Shown one piece after another: positions 9,937 through 18,433 of a DNA stretch of 57,885 bases (the stretch's first letter is position 1; each line of letters starts with the position of its first letter). Under the pieces are notes generated by a model, which was not told where the DNA came from, did no database searches, and worked only from the letters and a program-made list of their open reading frames with translations. The stretch comes from Gammaproteobacteria bacterium. GTDB taxonomy: Bacteria > Pseudomonadota > Gammaproteobacteria > Steroidobacterales > Woeseiaceae. The translations under genes were made by a program, and so were the position numbers. The stretch is taken from contig JABIQN010000047.1 in the NCBI GenBank assembly GCA_018699395.1, forward strand, positions 1 to 57,885, written 5' to 3'.

Positions 9937-11553
9937 GTGTATTTACGCTTCCTGATTTCTCTGACTCTACTATTCTGTGTGTTTGCTAATGCACAGGTAT
10001 CTATTTCACGGGGTGCCAGTCTTTCTGTCGATGCGGCAAAGGACGGCCGCTTAGCGATCGATCTAAGAGGTGATATCTGGATAGTGCCGAGTGGTGGTGG
10101 CGAATCACGACAACTCACCCAGAACTTGAAGTCCGCACAACGTCCTCGCTGGTCGCCTGATGGTGAACGACTCGCCTATTCGGCCATCACGGATGGTCGC
10201 CAAAGTGTCTGGCTAATTGAGGTCAGTACTGGCCAGACGAAAAACTTGAGCTCAAATTCCAACATGGACATCTACCCTACATGGCATCCAGACGGCCAGC
10301 GGGTGCTATATTCATCGGATACTAAAGGCGACGGATACGACTTGTGGGAAGTCGATATTCCAACGGGCTTGCACTCGCGAGTGAGCAACCGTCCCGGCGA
10401 TGAAACAGAAGGTGCCTGGTCACCTGATGGGCGGGACCTTGTGTACATCCATTACCAGAGTAACCAGTGGTCGTTAATATTACGGCGCCACACACAGCCT
10501 GATGAAGCTTTACTTACAACGAAAAATAAAATCGCGGCGCCAACATGGCGACCGGACGGCAGCTTGATTACGTTCTTCAAGACCGGGGCAATGGGTACCA
10601 GTATCGAGATGGCTATATTGTCCCAGCCTCGTCTGATCCGCACGTATGCATCAAACGAGCAATTCTTCACATCGCCGATCAACTGGTTGGATCGTCACCG
10701 GATGATCTACTCGGCGAACGGTCAGATCCAGCAACGACTATTTAACTCATGGTCATCAAGTCCCTTGAGTTTTCGAGCAACTATTCATCCAGACGTTGCA
10801 AAGACTGTCTGGCGCGAGCGTCCGACTCTTCGATGGCTGGACGAGCCACTAGGGCAACTCGTCATCCGCGCGGCAAGGCTGTTTGATGGCGTCAGCCCCG
10901 GATATCAATATGACAAAGACATCTTGCTGTCAGGTGGTCGTGTAGCAGCGATAGAAGAGCATAAGGACCGGCCAAAATCGATTGTCATCGATATGGGCGA
11001 TCTGACAATCCTTCCAGGGCTTATCGATGCTAATGCTCGATTGCCGGATAACCTATCACCAAGCTACGGTCCGGACCTCTTAACAATGGGAATAACAACA
11101 ATTCTTGGGGGCCATCCAGATCACGATCAACTCAGTACGCTCTGGGCTGGAAGAGAAGTTCCCGGTCCTCGATTTCTAAACACTGAGCGATGGCAGATGG
11201 GGCCGACACCCAGACCCGAACTCGACGTCACGGCGGCTGTCGTCACGAGCAGAACAACCGGCCTCCCAAGTGGTAAGGCACTAGCAACTCAAATTCGAAC
11301 GCTGCAGATTGCTGGCCTGACACCAGAGCAAACCCTGCATAGTATGGGAGTGAATGCTGCTGCAGCCATGCTGGCCGATCCTTATCTCGGTCGAATTGCG
11401 ACCGGCGCTTCGGCCGACTTCGTATTTGTGGATGGCGACCCCTTGGCCAACGTAATGGACGTGCTAAATGTGGTCGCTGTGGTCCGAAACGGTCGTCTCT
11501 ACAGCGTGTCCGGATTGATTGATCGAGCAAAAAGCGCGGAAAGCATCGAATAA
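9937..11553 (+). CDS. Secreted TolB-like propeller plus degenerate amidohydrolase domain
   Basis: 538-aa exported protein that starts at a GTG with AAGGA 7 bp upstream. Residues 1-20 form a signal peptide. Residues ~30-260 contain WD40-like TolB/PD40 repeats (RWSPDGERLAYSA, TWHPDGQRVLYSSD, AWSPDGRDLVYIH). Residues ~305-530 resemble an amidohydrolase. The metal-binding HxH expected after PGLID is replaced (PGLIDANARL), and the barrel is far shorter than the usual ~400 residues, while the C-terminal end (GASADFVFVDGDPLANV) is intact. It is therefore probably catalytically dead or decaying. Full-length relatives are about 1000 aa. The next gene converges on it. Confidence 0.75.
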   Translation: MYLRFLISLTLLFCVFANAQVSISRGASLSVDAAKDGRLAIDLRGDIWIVPSGGGESRQLTQNLKSAQRPRWSPDGERLAYSAITDGRQSVWLIEVSTGQTKNLSSNSNMDIYPTWHPDGQRVLYSSDTKGDGYDLWEVDIPTGLHSRVSNRPGDETEGAWSPDGRDLVYIHYQSNQWSLILRRHTQPDEALLTTKNKIAAPTWRPDGSLITFFKTGAMGTSIEMAILSQPRLIRTYASNEQFFTSPINWLDRHRMIYSANGQIQQRLFNSWSSSPLSFRATIHPDVAKTVWRERPTLRWLDEPLGQLVIRAARLFDGVSPGYQYDKDILLSGGRVAAIEEHKDRPKSIVIDMGDLTILPGLIDANARLPDNLSPSYGPDLLTMGITTILGGHPDHDQLSTLWAGREVPGPRFLNTERWQMGPTPRPELDVTAAVVTSRTTGLPSGKALATQIRTLQIAGLTPEQTLHSMGVNAAAAMLADPYLGRIATGASADFVFVDGDPLANVMDVLNVVAVVRNGRLYSVSGLIDRAKSAESIE

Positions 11554-11572
11554 TTTATCAAACTAAGTCTGT

Positions 11573-12367
11573 TTAACTAATGGAGCCGACTAGTTCGGAC
11601 AGATATTTTGCATGCAATGAAGGGTTTGCGGCTAACACAGAACGAATACTCAAATCGGGCTTGTCGCCATTGAGGTCAGTAAAAACTCCGCCCGCTTCGG
11701 TCACGATCACCGACAAGGCTGCGATGTCCAGAATATTGACGTCGGATTCAATTACCGCTTCAATCTTGCCAGCAGCCAATAGATGATAATGATAAAAATC
11801 GCCATAGCCTCGAATTCGATCCGCTCTTTGCACAATACTCCCTAGCGCAGACCAGCCATCACTTTGTGCTAGAGACTTCAAATTACCCGTCGATACTGCG
11901 GCGCATTCCGGATCATCAATATCACTGACCTGCAGTCGCTGACCGTTCAGCCACGCGCCCTGCCCCTTCTCAGCCCATGCAAGCTCACCCATCATCGTGC
12001 CGCTGGACACACCCAGTATCAGCTCACCATTGTGCATTAACGCGATCTGAGTTGAGAAAAAAGGATATTGGCGCACGAATCCCTTAGTGCCGTCGATCGG
12101 GTCGACCAACCAAAGATACTCGGCGCTGAGATCAGTCTGACCAGACTCTTCTCCATAAAAGCCATGCTCTGGATAGACGTTGAGAATCAGGTCGCGAATG
12201 GCCTCCTCACACTCGACATCCGCCTGGGTAACCGGCGTCATGTCAGCCTTGGTGGTGACTGTAAAATTACCCGCGAAATAACTGCGACTTATGTCGGCCG
12301 CTTTATCCGCCGCTGCCAACGCGACCTTGAGATAATCCGAAGCATTTTGTGCATTAAAGCTTTCCAC
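11573..12367 (-). CDS. Inositol monophosphatase-family phosphatase, HisN-like
   Basis: 264-aa Mg-dependent sugar-phosphatase. The family metal motifs are present: GEESG (E), WLVDPIDGTKGF (DxIDGT) and NILDIAALSVIVTEAGG near the C-terminus. Similarity is strongest to the HisN histidinol-phosphatase branch, but inositol- or nucleotide-phosphatase activity cannot be excluded. The start is a GTG. It is divergent from the cobalamin adenosyltransferase gene and convergent with the propeller protein, with 19 bp between stops and no terminator. Confidence 0.82.
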   Translation of the reverse strand: MESFNAQNASDYLKVALAAADKAADISRSYFAGNFTVTTKADMTPVTQADVECEEAIRDLILNVYPEHGFYGEESGQTDLSAEYLWLVDPIDGTKGFVRQYPFFSTQIALMHNGELILGVSSGTMMGELAWAEKGQGAWLNGQRLQVSDIDDPECAAVSTGNLKSLAQSDGWSALGSIVQRADRIRGYGDFYHYHLLAAGKIEAVIESDVNILDIAALSVIVTEAGGVFTDLNGDKPDLSIRSVLAANPSLHAKYLSELVGSIS

Positions 12368-12478
12368 CTGAGCGCTCGATCCTGATATTCCAATAGATGT
12401 TGTAACTATGGCCGCTGCAGTTCAGAGAAACAAGCATCGCATCTTGACAGTACGCCGCGGCCTACCTATCGTCATCTC

Positions 12479-13027
12479 ATGGGAAATAGACTCAGTAAAA
12501 TTTACACCCGCACCGGAGACGACGGAACAACAGGACTCGGCGATGGCAGTCGCGTTGCAAAAGATTCCATCCGCGTCGAAGCCTATGGCACTGTCGACGA
12601 AGCAAACTCGGCCATTGGCTTGGTACTGGCGGCCCAGTCTTTGCCCGATGAAGTGCGCACCTGCTTAACCGAGGTCCAGCACGACCTGTTCGAACTCGGT
12701 GGTGAGCTCTGCATCCCGGGGCACACTGCGGTAAGCCAAGAATTCATCGATCGGCTCGAGGCGGACCTCGACAAATTTAACGAAGATCTGCCGATGCTTA
12801 AGGAATTCATCTTGCCAGGAGGCGGCCCAGCAGCAGCCGCTTGCCACCTCGCACGAACGATTGTACGTCGCGCGGAACGCCGCGTTGGGACGCTCGCGGG
12901 CGTCGAAGCAATCCGACCAGAAGCTGGAAAATACCTAAATCGACTATCCGACCTGATATTCGTAATCGCGCGAGTACTCGCTCGTGTCGAGTCCGGTCAA
13001 GAGGTTCTTTGGAACCGCAAAAGATAG
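12479..13027 (+). CDS. Cob(I)alamin adenosyltransferase, PduO type
   Basis: Transfers the adenosyl group of ATP to cob(I)alamin. The 182-aa protein has the PduO/MmaB signature near its N-terminus (KIYTRTGDDGTTGLGDGSRV) and the later VRRAERRV...NRLSD motifs of the five-helix bundle. Length is normal. The ATG has no clear ribosome-binding site. No other cobalamin gene is nearby, so it probably serves salvage or a B12 enzyme encoded elsewhere. Confidence 0.92.
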   Translation: MGNRLSKIYTRTGDDGTTGLGDGSRVAKDSIRVEAYGTVDEANSAIGLVLAAQSLPDEVRTCLTEVQHDLFELGGELCIPGHTAVSQEFIDRLEADLDKFNEDLPMLKEFILPGGGPAAAACHLARTIVRRAERRVGTLAGVEAIRPEAGKYLNRLSDLIFVIARVLARVESGQEVLWNRKR

Positions 13028-13045
13028 AACCACCCAGCGGCCCGA

Positions 13046-13162
13046 ATGAATAGACGATTGCTACTCGAGCTTCTCGCGACGACAGCCTTAAGCGCCTGTA
13101 ACACTCGTAAGAATACTGCTAAAAACCTTCGTCTGGTCATCGTTGGCGCTGGAATTATCTGA
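13046..13162 (+). pseudogene. N-terminal fragment of an exported FAD-dependent oxidoreductase
   Basis: A 38-codon frame reads MNRRLLLELLATTALSACNT and ends LRLVIVGAGII before a TGA. The first part is a lipoprotein-like signal (LSAC), and the second is the beginning of an FAD/NAD Rossmann motif (VIVGAGI.G), cut where the dinucleotide fold would continue. About 150 bp of non-coding DNA follow before ampE. One other frame stays open to VDRLDEFHSDRNRKLIKRY and a stop, possibly the end of the same or another lost gene. I read this as a deletion scar. Confidence 0.6.
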
Positions 13163-13319
13163 GAGGAATATTGTCGATCGACTTGACGAGTTCCATTCAG
13201 ATCGCAACCGCAAGTTAATTAAGCGCTACTGAGGCCCTTCACACTGTGATTTTCCGCGTCGGAGGTTAAAAACTAGGTCAGACTGAAGGAGTCCCGTTTC
13301 GCCGAGCGTATCGTCAAAC

Positions 13320-14249
13320 TTAACGCGTCGAGCCGTACAAGGTCAGCGCTGCTATTATGACGGCCCAGATAAGTAACAGGCGAAACACGAGTTTGTTGGC
13401 CGCCATCGCGCCACGAATTCCACGTTCATTAATTGACTCATCGCTGTTGTCTTGAAGTGCCAACGCCGCAACACCAACACGAGCTAGCAGATGTTCGCTG
13501 TGCTCCGATATCGTTGCGTCGCGATCTTCCATTGGCGCGCGGAATGCGGCAATCGCATCATCCGCATGACCTGCAGTTGCGTAGCCCAAAGCGGTAAGTC
13601 GAGCCGGTACCCATGCCATTAAGCCATGCACAAACGCCGCCGCGTCACGCATTCGAGCTAAACCACCAGAGTCTTCCTCAAATGCTGCGCTGAACACAGC
13701 TCGACGCCGAACAAGGTCTGTGACGCGATAAGTCCAGGCGGCCAGAGGCCCGATCGAGCCCGCAAATGCGCCCAGAACAACAAACCAGAACACGACTGTG
13801 AACAAGCGGTTATTTGCTTGCACGCAGACAGCTTCCTCAACACGCGCGATCCGCTCGCGCGCATCGGCAGGAACCTCATCTTCGATAATGGCTTTCGCTG
13901 CGATTTGGATCTGCTCTTCATCCTCGGCTTTAAGTGCTTTGCAGTACTCATCGACCTCTTCGCCAATATCCTTCGGTCCGATCGAAAAAAACAGCACGAC
14001 TACCGAGAGGATCAAATACGTAAAGCCCTGCAAAGTATCTCCAAGGCTATAAATGATCCCGAATACAGGCAGTGCCAGCAGGACAATAAGGATGATTACC
14101 GGAATAATTGCAGGCCAGCTTCCGAGTCGCTCCGCTTGACGAAATCCGGCATCAATAATTCGATCCAGCCAGCGCATGCGACGCCAAGGAAACAACTGTG
14201 TTGCAAGTCGCTCAATAGTGAGCCCGATGAGTAAAGCAATCAGGTGCAT
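13320..14249 (-). CDS. ampE: AmpE-like inner membrane protein
   Basis: 309-aa polytopic protein partner of AmpD. Membrane segments are seen near the N-terminus (~43-90), in the middle (~150-175) and at the C-terminus (~285-305). The segment GFRQAERLGSW and the AFVHGLMAWVPARLTALGYA stretch fit the AmpE/CobD-like family. The start overlaps the ampD stop by one base (TAATG), so it is translationally coupled. Its role in signalling cell-wall stress to beta-lactamase control is known only loosely; no ampC or ampR is visible here. Confidence 0.9.
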   Translation of the reverse strand: MHLIALLIGLTIERLATQLFPWRRMRWLDRIIDAGFRQAERLGSWPAIIPVIILIVLLALPVFGIIYSLGDTLQGFTYLILSVVVLFFSIGPKDIGEEVDEYCKALKAEDEEQIQIAAKAIIEDEVPADARERIARVEEAVCVQANNRLFTVVFWFVVLGAFAGSIGPLAAWTYRVTDLVRRRAVFSAAFEEDSGGLARMRDAAAFVHGLMAWVPARLTALGYATAGHADDAIAAFRAPMEDRDATISEHSEHLLARVGVAALALQDNSDESINERGIRGAMAANKLVFRLLLIWAVIIAALTLYGSTR

Positions 14250-14845
14250 TAGTCTTTTTTCTCTCTTGATTCTTCAACTGCATCATACAAGCGTAACCAG
14301 TCGAAAGCAGGTCCTGGATCGCTCTTCCGGCCAGGAGCGACATCCGAGTGGCCAGCGAGTTCACGCATTGTCAGTTGTGGGTAGGTCACCATCAGAGCCT
14401 TTAATACAGCGGACAACACATTGTACTGACGATCATTATAGTTGGTCTCATCTTCGCCCTCCAATTCGATACCGATCGAAAAGTCGTTGCATCTCGAACG
14501 ACCACGAAAATGCGATTGGCCGGCATGCCATGCGCGTTCATTGAAAGGCACGAACTGTACAAGATCGCCATCACGTCGAATAAGCAGGTGGGCGGAAACC
14601 TCCATTCCACGGATCTCGACAAAGTACGGGTGGGCACCCCAATCAAGCTCGTTCAAAAAAAACGCCTCTATTTCCGGACCGCCAAACTGACCGGGAGGCA
14701 GACTGATGCCATGCAGTATGATCAATTCGAGGGCACCAACGCCTGGTCGCGCATCTCGATTTGGACTAGGGCACAACCGGGCTGGATTAATCAGCCCGGT
14801 TTCCGGATTCACTGTAAAGTCGCCAGTCATGATGACTTCAGGCAT
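14249..14845 (-). CDS. ampD: 1,6-anhydro-N-acetylmuramyl-L-alanine amidase AmpD
   Basis: Cytoplasmic zinc amidase that removes the peptide from anhydro-muropeptides in wall recycling. The amidase_2 fold shows the zinc ligands: ILHGISLPPG (H), the histidine in RAWHAGQSHF, and the C-terminal AGHSDVAPGRKSDPG, typical of AmpD. The start may be the ATG at 14845 or the one at 14830 (MTGDF). With the 14845 start, only 12 bp separate it from the divergent rsmE, so promoters must lie inside coding sequence. It works in the same pathway as AnmK of this window. Confidence 0.95.
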   Translation of the reverse strand: MPEVIMTGDFTVNPETGLINPARLCPSPNRDARPGVGALELIILHGISLPPGQFGGPEIEAFFLNELDWGAHPYFVEIRGMEVSAHLLIRRDGDLVQFVPFNERAWHAGQSHFRGRSRCNDFSIGIELEGEDETNYNDRQYNVLSAVLKALMVTYPQLTMRELAGHSDVAPGRKSDPGPAFDWLRLYDAVEESREKKD

Positions 14846-14857
14846 GATTTCAAAGAC

Positions 14858-15592
14858 ATGAGTACGAGGCTATTTGTTTCCAGCGCATTGAGCAACGGTG
14901 TCGAGCTGGAACTTGACGGGGATCGAGCGAAATACCTCGGCAAAGTGCTGCGCGCGCGTGTTGGCGACACGTTGACGATATTCAATGGGGACGGCCCAGA
15001 ATGGCCTGCCACGATCACGAGTATTAGTAAAAGTAGCGTCAATCTGGCGCTCGGCATGAGTATCGATCCAGGCACCGAATCACCGCTAAAAATTCATCTT
15101 GTACAGGGTATATCGCGCGGTGATCGCATGGATTTCGTCGTGCAAAAAGCCACTGAGCTTGGTGTGAAACGTATTACACCAGTCTTGACGGAATACGGCG
15201 TCGTCAAATTAAAATCTGATCGAGCCGAAAAACGGCGCGATCACTGGCAAAAAATTGCTGACAACGCATGCGAACAATCAGGACGCACACGCCAGCCGTT
15301 GATCGACATGCCAATACCTTTGAAAAACTGGTTCGGAAGCAAACCGCCGAAAGTCGATGCCGAAGTTGTTCTCGTACCCAATGCCGCTGCGCCGCTAGCT
15401 CTGATTCCGGCGCCGGAAACCAAAATCTGCGTGTTAATCGGACCAGAAGGTGGCTTTAGCGAAACTGAGTATGGCGACGCCGAGGTTTCTGGATTTCAAG
15501 CTGTGTCCTTGGGGCCGCGGGTATTACGTACGGAATCAGCAGCTATTGCGACGCTCTCCGTCTTGCAGTCAATGTGGGGCGATTTACGCTAG
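14858..15592 (+). CDS. rsmE: 16S rRNA m3U1498 methyltransferase RsmE
   Basis: Methylates U1498 of 16S rRNA with SAM. The 244-aa protein shows the SPOUT knot signatures VQGISRGDRMDFVVQKATELGV, IGPEGGFSETE and SLGPRVLRTESAAIATL. I chose the ATG at 14858 (MSTRLFVSS). The longer track ORF from 14510 only runs antisense through ampD. In Pseudomonas rsmE lies beyond the pil-chp cluster from gshB, and here it is only 304 bp from gshB. Confidence 0.95.
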   Translation: MSTRLFVSSALSNGVELELDGDRAKYLGKVLRARVGDTLTIFNGDGPEWPATITSISKSSVNLALGMSIDPGTESPLKIHLVQGISRGDRMDFVVQKATELGVKRITPVLTEYGVVKLKSDRAEKRRDHWQKIADNACEQSGRTRQPLIDMPIPLKNWFGSKPPKVDAEVVLVPNAAAPLALIPAPETKICVLIGPEGGFSETEYGDAEVSGFQAVSLGPRVLRTESAAIATLSVLQSMWGDLR

Positions 15593-15627
15593 ACGCTAGT
15601 CACGCCTGCATCGATCGCTATGAATAT

Positions 15628-15762
15628 TTAGCAACTCTCTTTTGACAAAAGTGTTTCTGCTGCTTGGCGGATAGTTTTGCTGTCGTCCACGACGAGTATT
15701 TTTAGCCCATTAAGGCTCCCCGATACGCTAGCTGACAACAAAATTTCCACATTGGAAACCAA
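15628..15762 (-). pseudogene. pilG: pilG remnant (twitching-motility response regulator N-terminus)
   Basis: Codons on the minus strand read NGLKILVVDDSKTIRQAAETLLSKESC then TAA. This matches the start of PilG (as I recall it, DGLKVMVIDDSKTIRRTAETLLKKVGC), including the acidic DD pair of a CheY-like receiver. Everything after residue ~37 is gone: the phosphoacceptor Asp, the Lys and three quarters of the domain. No good start codon or ribosome-binding site remains. It is divergent from gshB, exactly where pilG stands in Pseudomonas. The downstream pilHIJK-chp genes are also missing, and rsmE follows at once. Confidence 0.82.
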
Positions 15763-15896
15763 CTTTTACTATATTGATATAACCTCTACTATGAAATACG
15801 CCGCGTTATGCGAAATCATCAGAATTCGGATGCTTACAGTGGATTTCACGGTATAGTTGACCGCTTCCGTTCGAAACAACTCCCGAAACGCAAAAC

Positions 15897-16853
15897 ATGG
15901 CAGAAAACCCGTTAAAAGTTGGCATTGTGATGGATCCGATCGGATCCATCACGCCGAAAAAGGACTCCTCACTCGCTATGCTGCTCGAAGCAACTCGGCG
16001 TGATGCTGAGCTCCATTATTTTGAGCAGCGGGATTTGCGCATGCTTTCGGGAAAGGCTATCGGCGTGTCAACGCGCCTCACGGTTCACGACGATGACAAG
16101 GATTGGTACGATCTCGGCGAACGGCAAGAAATCGATCTAGGCGATTTAGACGTGATACTGATGCGCAAGGATCCGCCCTTTGACATGGAGTATGTCTACG
16201 CCACCTATATATTGGATCGAGCAAAACTCGCTGGCGCACTTATCGTCAACGCGCCACAGGCGTTGCGTGACATGAATGAAAAGGTCTATACGGCCTGGTT
16301 CCCAGAATGCACTCCCCTGACACTCGTAACGCGATCCATGGATGAGATAAAATCCTTCCTCGCCGAGCATCAGCGAATTGTAGTTAAGCCTCTGGACGGA
16401 ATGGGTGGGCGCTCAATATTTGTGGTGCGAAAAGGCGATAACAACGCTAACGTTATTTTTGAAACCCTCACAGATTACGGACGGCGCTTCGCGATGGCAC
16501 AGGTTTTCATTCCGGAAATCGCGGACGGCGACAAACGCATCCTGCTGATTGACGGCGAGCCAGTCCCCTATGCGCTCGCACGCATTCCAACCGGCGACGA
16601 TAACCGTGGCAACATTGTGGCCGGGGCTACGACACGAGGCCAGGAGCTATCGGCTGCGGATATGCGCATCTGTGCGCAGGTGGGCCCGGTGCTCAAAGAA
16701 CAGGGGGTGCTGTTCGCAGGGATAGATGTAATCGGTGACTATATGACTGAAGTCAACGTGACGAGCCCGACGGGTATCCGCGAACTAGATCGGCAATTTG
16801 ATCTCAACATTGCAGGCCTGATGTTTGATGCGATCGAGCGCGCCTTGCCGTGA
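15897..16853 (+). CDS. gshB: Glutathione synthetase
   Basis: Joins gamma-glutamylcysteine and glycine with ATP. The 318-aa ATP-grasp protein begins KVGIVMDPIGSITPKKDSSLAMLLEA, nearly identical in pattern to E. coli GshB, and keeps VVKPLDGMGGRSIF and EVNVTSPTGIRE. It starts at an ATG. Codons 11-19 contain a 26-bp perfect palindrome. It leads the block gshB-tonB-yqgE-ruvX-pyrB, conserved in Pseudomonas. The product supplies glutathione for the formaldehyde dehydrogenase in this window. Confidence 0.97.
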   Translation: MAENPLKVGIVMDPIGSITPKKDSSLAMLLEATRRDAELHYFEQRDLRMLSGKAIGVSTRLTVHDDDKDWYDLGERQEIDLGDLDVILMRKDPPFDMEYVYATYILDRAKLAGALIVNAPQALRDMNEKVYTAWFPECTPLTLVTRSMDEIKSFLAEHQRIVVKPLDGMGGRSIFVVRKGDNNANVIFETLTDYGRRFAMAQVFIPEIADGDKRILLIDGEPVPYALARIPTGDDNRGNIVAGATTRGQELSAADMRICAQVGPVLKEQGVLFAGIDVIGDYMTEVNVTSPTGIRELDRQFDLNIAGLMFDAIERALP

Positions 16854-16932
16854 GCGGGCGGCCACCAGAAAGAGTCGTTGGGAACTAGTCCCTTTATTTA
16901 TGTAAGAAAAATGGCGGATTATTTGCGCAAAT

Positions 16933-17826
16933 ATGGCCAATTTAGTACTGCATACTGACCCCCTCGAAAAGATGCGACTTGACTCGCCGTCCGTACCCGA
17001 TCGACTGCCCGCTATGCTTTTCCTAGCAGCGCTTGTGCACGGCATTCTGATCATCGGCATCACCTTTAATCCCGAGCTCGAGAATCAGTTCGCGAGCGCT
17101 ATTTCACTTGAAGTCACGATCGTTGCCGATACGAACCAACAGATCGATCGGCCTGATGCGGCCGCTTATCTCGCGCAAGCGAGCCAGGAAGGTGGTGGCA
17201 ATACGACCGAACAGGTGCGACCAACCGCACCACTGCAGAGCGCCGTGCTGATCGATAATGGAGGTCAGGATGATGGAACGTCTGTATTGGATGCGAAGGA
17301 ACATGTACGTTCGGCTGATGAGTTGCTTGCAACGTCTGATTCAACGGACCGGCAAGTTGACATCGATCCACGATCAGACCCGCGGCTTGAGACCAGCATG
17401 GCAATCATCATGGAGGCTGGTAGTGAAGTAACGCTGCCGCTGCCGCAGGACGACCAGGCAACAATGTTGATCAGTGACGACAAGCTACGACAGCTCATTG
17501 TCAGTGCTGACACACGCGAATCCGTAATCGCCGCGTATCTCGATAACTGGAAGCGTCGAATTGAGGCTGTCGGCGAGTCTTATATCCCGCAGCTGGTCGA
17601 GCTCGATGACATCACTGGTAGCCCGACCTTGATGGTGGCCATCGACGCATCGGGCGAATTGACGGAGGCTGTCATTCGAAAATCCAGTAGCTCAACAATC
17701 CTGGATCTGGCCGCACTCGACATTTTACAACGGGCCTCGCCATTTGATCCCCTCCCCGCTGAAGTAATGGCCGAACATGACATCGTACGTTTCGAGTATA
17801 AATGGCTATTCGGTAATCAGGAATAA
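16933..17826 (+). CDS. TonB-family energy transducer
   Basis: 297-aa TonB-like protein. A cytoplasmic N-terminus is followed by a membrane anchor (about residues 26-43, PAMLFLAALVHGILIIGI). The periplasmic linker is acidic and lacks the usual Pro-Lys/Glu repeats. The C-terminal domain (about 200-297) carries the TonB pattern VAIDASGELTEAVIRKSSSS...LDIL.RASPFDPLP. Position between gshB and yqgE equals tonB3 of Pseudomonas, which affects twitching there. No ExbB/ExbD is nearby, so the energising partner is unknown. A weak GGGA/TCCC hairpin lies upstream near 16890. Confidence 0.85.
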   Translation: MANLVLHTDPLEKMRLDSPSVPDRLPAMLFLAALVHGILIIGITFNPELENQFASAISLEVTIVADTNQQIDRPDAAAYLAQASQEGGGNTTEQVRPTAPLQSAVLIDNGGQDDGTSVLDAKEHVRSADELLATSDSTDRQVDIDPRSDPRLETSMAIIMEAGSEVTLPLPQDDQATMLISDDKLRQLIVSADTRESVIAAYLDNWKRRIEAVGESYIPQLVELDDITGSPTLMVAIDASGELTEAVIRKSSSSTILDLAALDILQRASPFDPLPAEVMAEHDIVRFEYKWLFGNQE

Positions 17827-17868
17827 TGCTGACTTGTGTCACGGGACGTGAGCGCCGATACTAGGATC

Positions 17869-18432
17869 ATGAATTCGGATAGCTTGCTTACAAATCAACT
17901 GCTTATCGCCATGCCTGGCATGGAAGATCCGAATTTCAGCTCGACCGTTACCTTGATCTGTGATCATAACGATGACGGCGCACTCGGCATCATCATAAAC
18001 CGCCCTCTAAGCCTAAAACTCTCCGGCCTTTTCGACCAACTTTCGGCTGAAGATGTCGACCCGGTCGCTGCAAATAATCCCGTTATGTCCGGAGGACCTA
18101 TTGGCACCGAGCGCGGATTCGTTTTGCATGACAAGACGCATAGCTTTGAGAACACACTTTCAGTGTCCGATGATATTCAGTTGACCTTATCGCGCGACGT
18201 TATCGACGCAATGGCGACAGGTATTGGTCCGCAAAAATCACTAATTGCGATCGGCTATGCCGGATGGGATTCAGGACAGCTCGAAGAAGAGATGCTGGCC
18301 AATTGTTGGCTCAACGTCACGGCGACCCCGGAATTGGTATTCAGTACACCTTTTGCGGATCGATGGGATTCCGCGGCGCGTCTTCTGGGCGTCGATCTCG
18401 CTAGTATTTCGCCAGAAGCCGGCCACGCCTGA
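17869..18432 (+). CDS. yqgE: YqgE/AlgH family protein
   Basis: 187-aa conserved cytoplasmic protein of unknown biochemical role (DUF179). Family marks are MPGMEDPNFSSTV, NRPLSL, GGPIGTERGFVLH and AIGYAGWDSGQLEEE. I chose the ATG at 17869 (MNSDSLL), which has AGGA just upstream, rather than the GTG at 17836. It is co-transcribed with ruvX, whose start lies right at its stop; this pairing is widespread in Gammaproteobacteria. Confidence 0.93.
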   Translation: MNSDSLLTNQLLIAMPGMEDPNFSSTVTLICDHNDDGALGIIINRPLSLKLSGLFDQLSAEDVDPVAANNPVMSGGPIGTERGFVLHDKTHSFENTLSVSDDIQLTLSRDVIDAMATGIGPQKSLIAIGYAGWDSGQLEEEMLANCWLNVTATPELVFSTPFADRWDSAARLLGVDLASISPEAGHA

Positions 18433-18433
18433 T

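Noticed and set aside
14510-14857. N-terminal extension of rsmE in the track
   Set aside because: It lies wholly antisense to ampD and has no similarity to RsmE; the ATG at 14858 gives the normal length.
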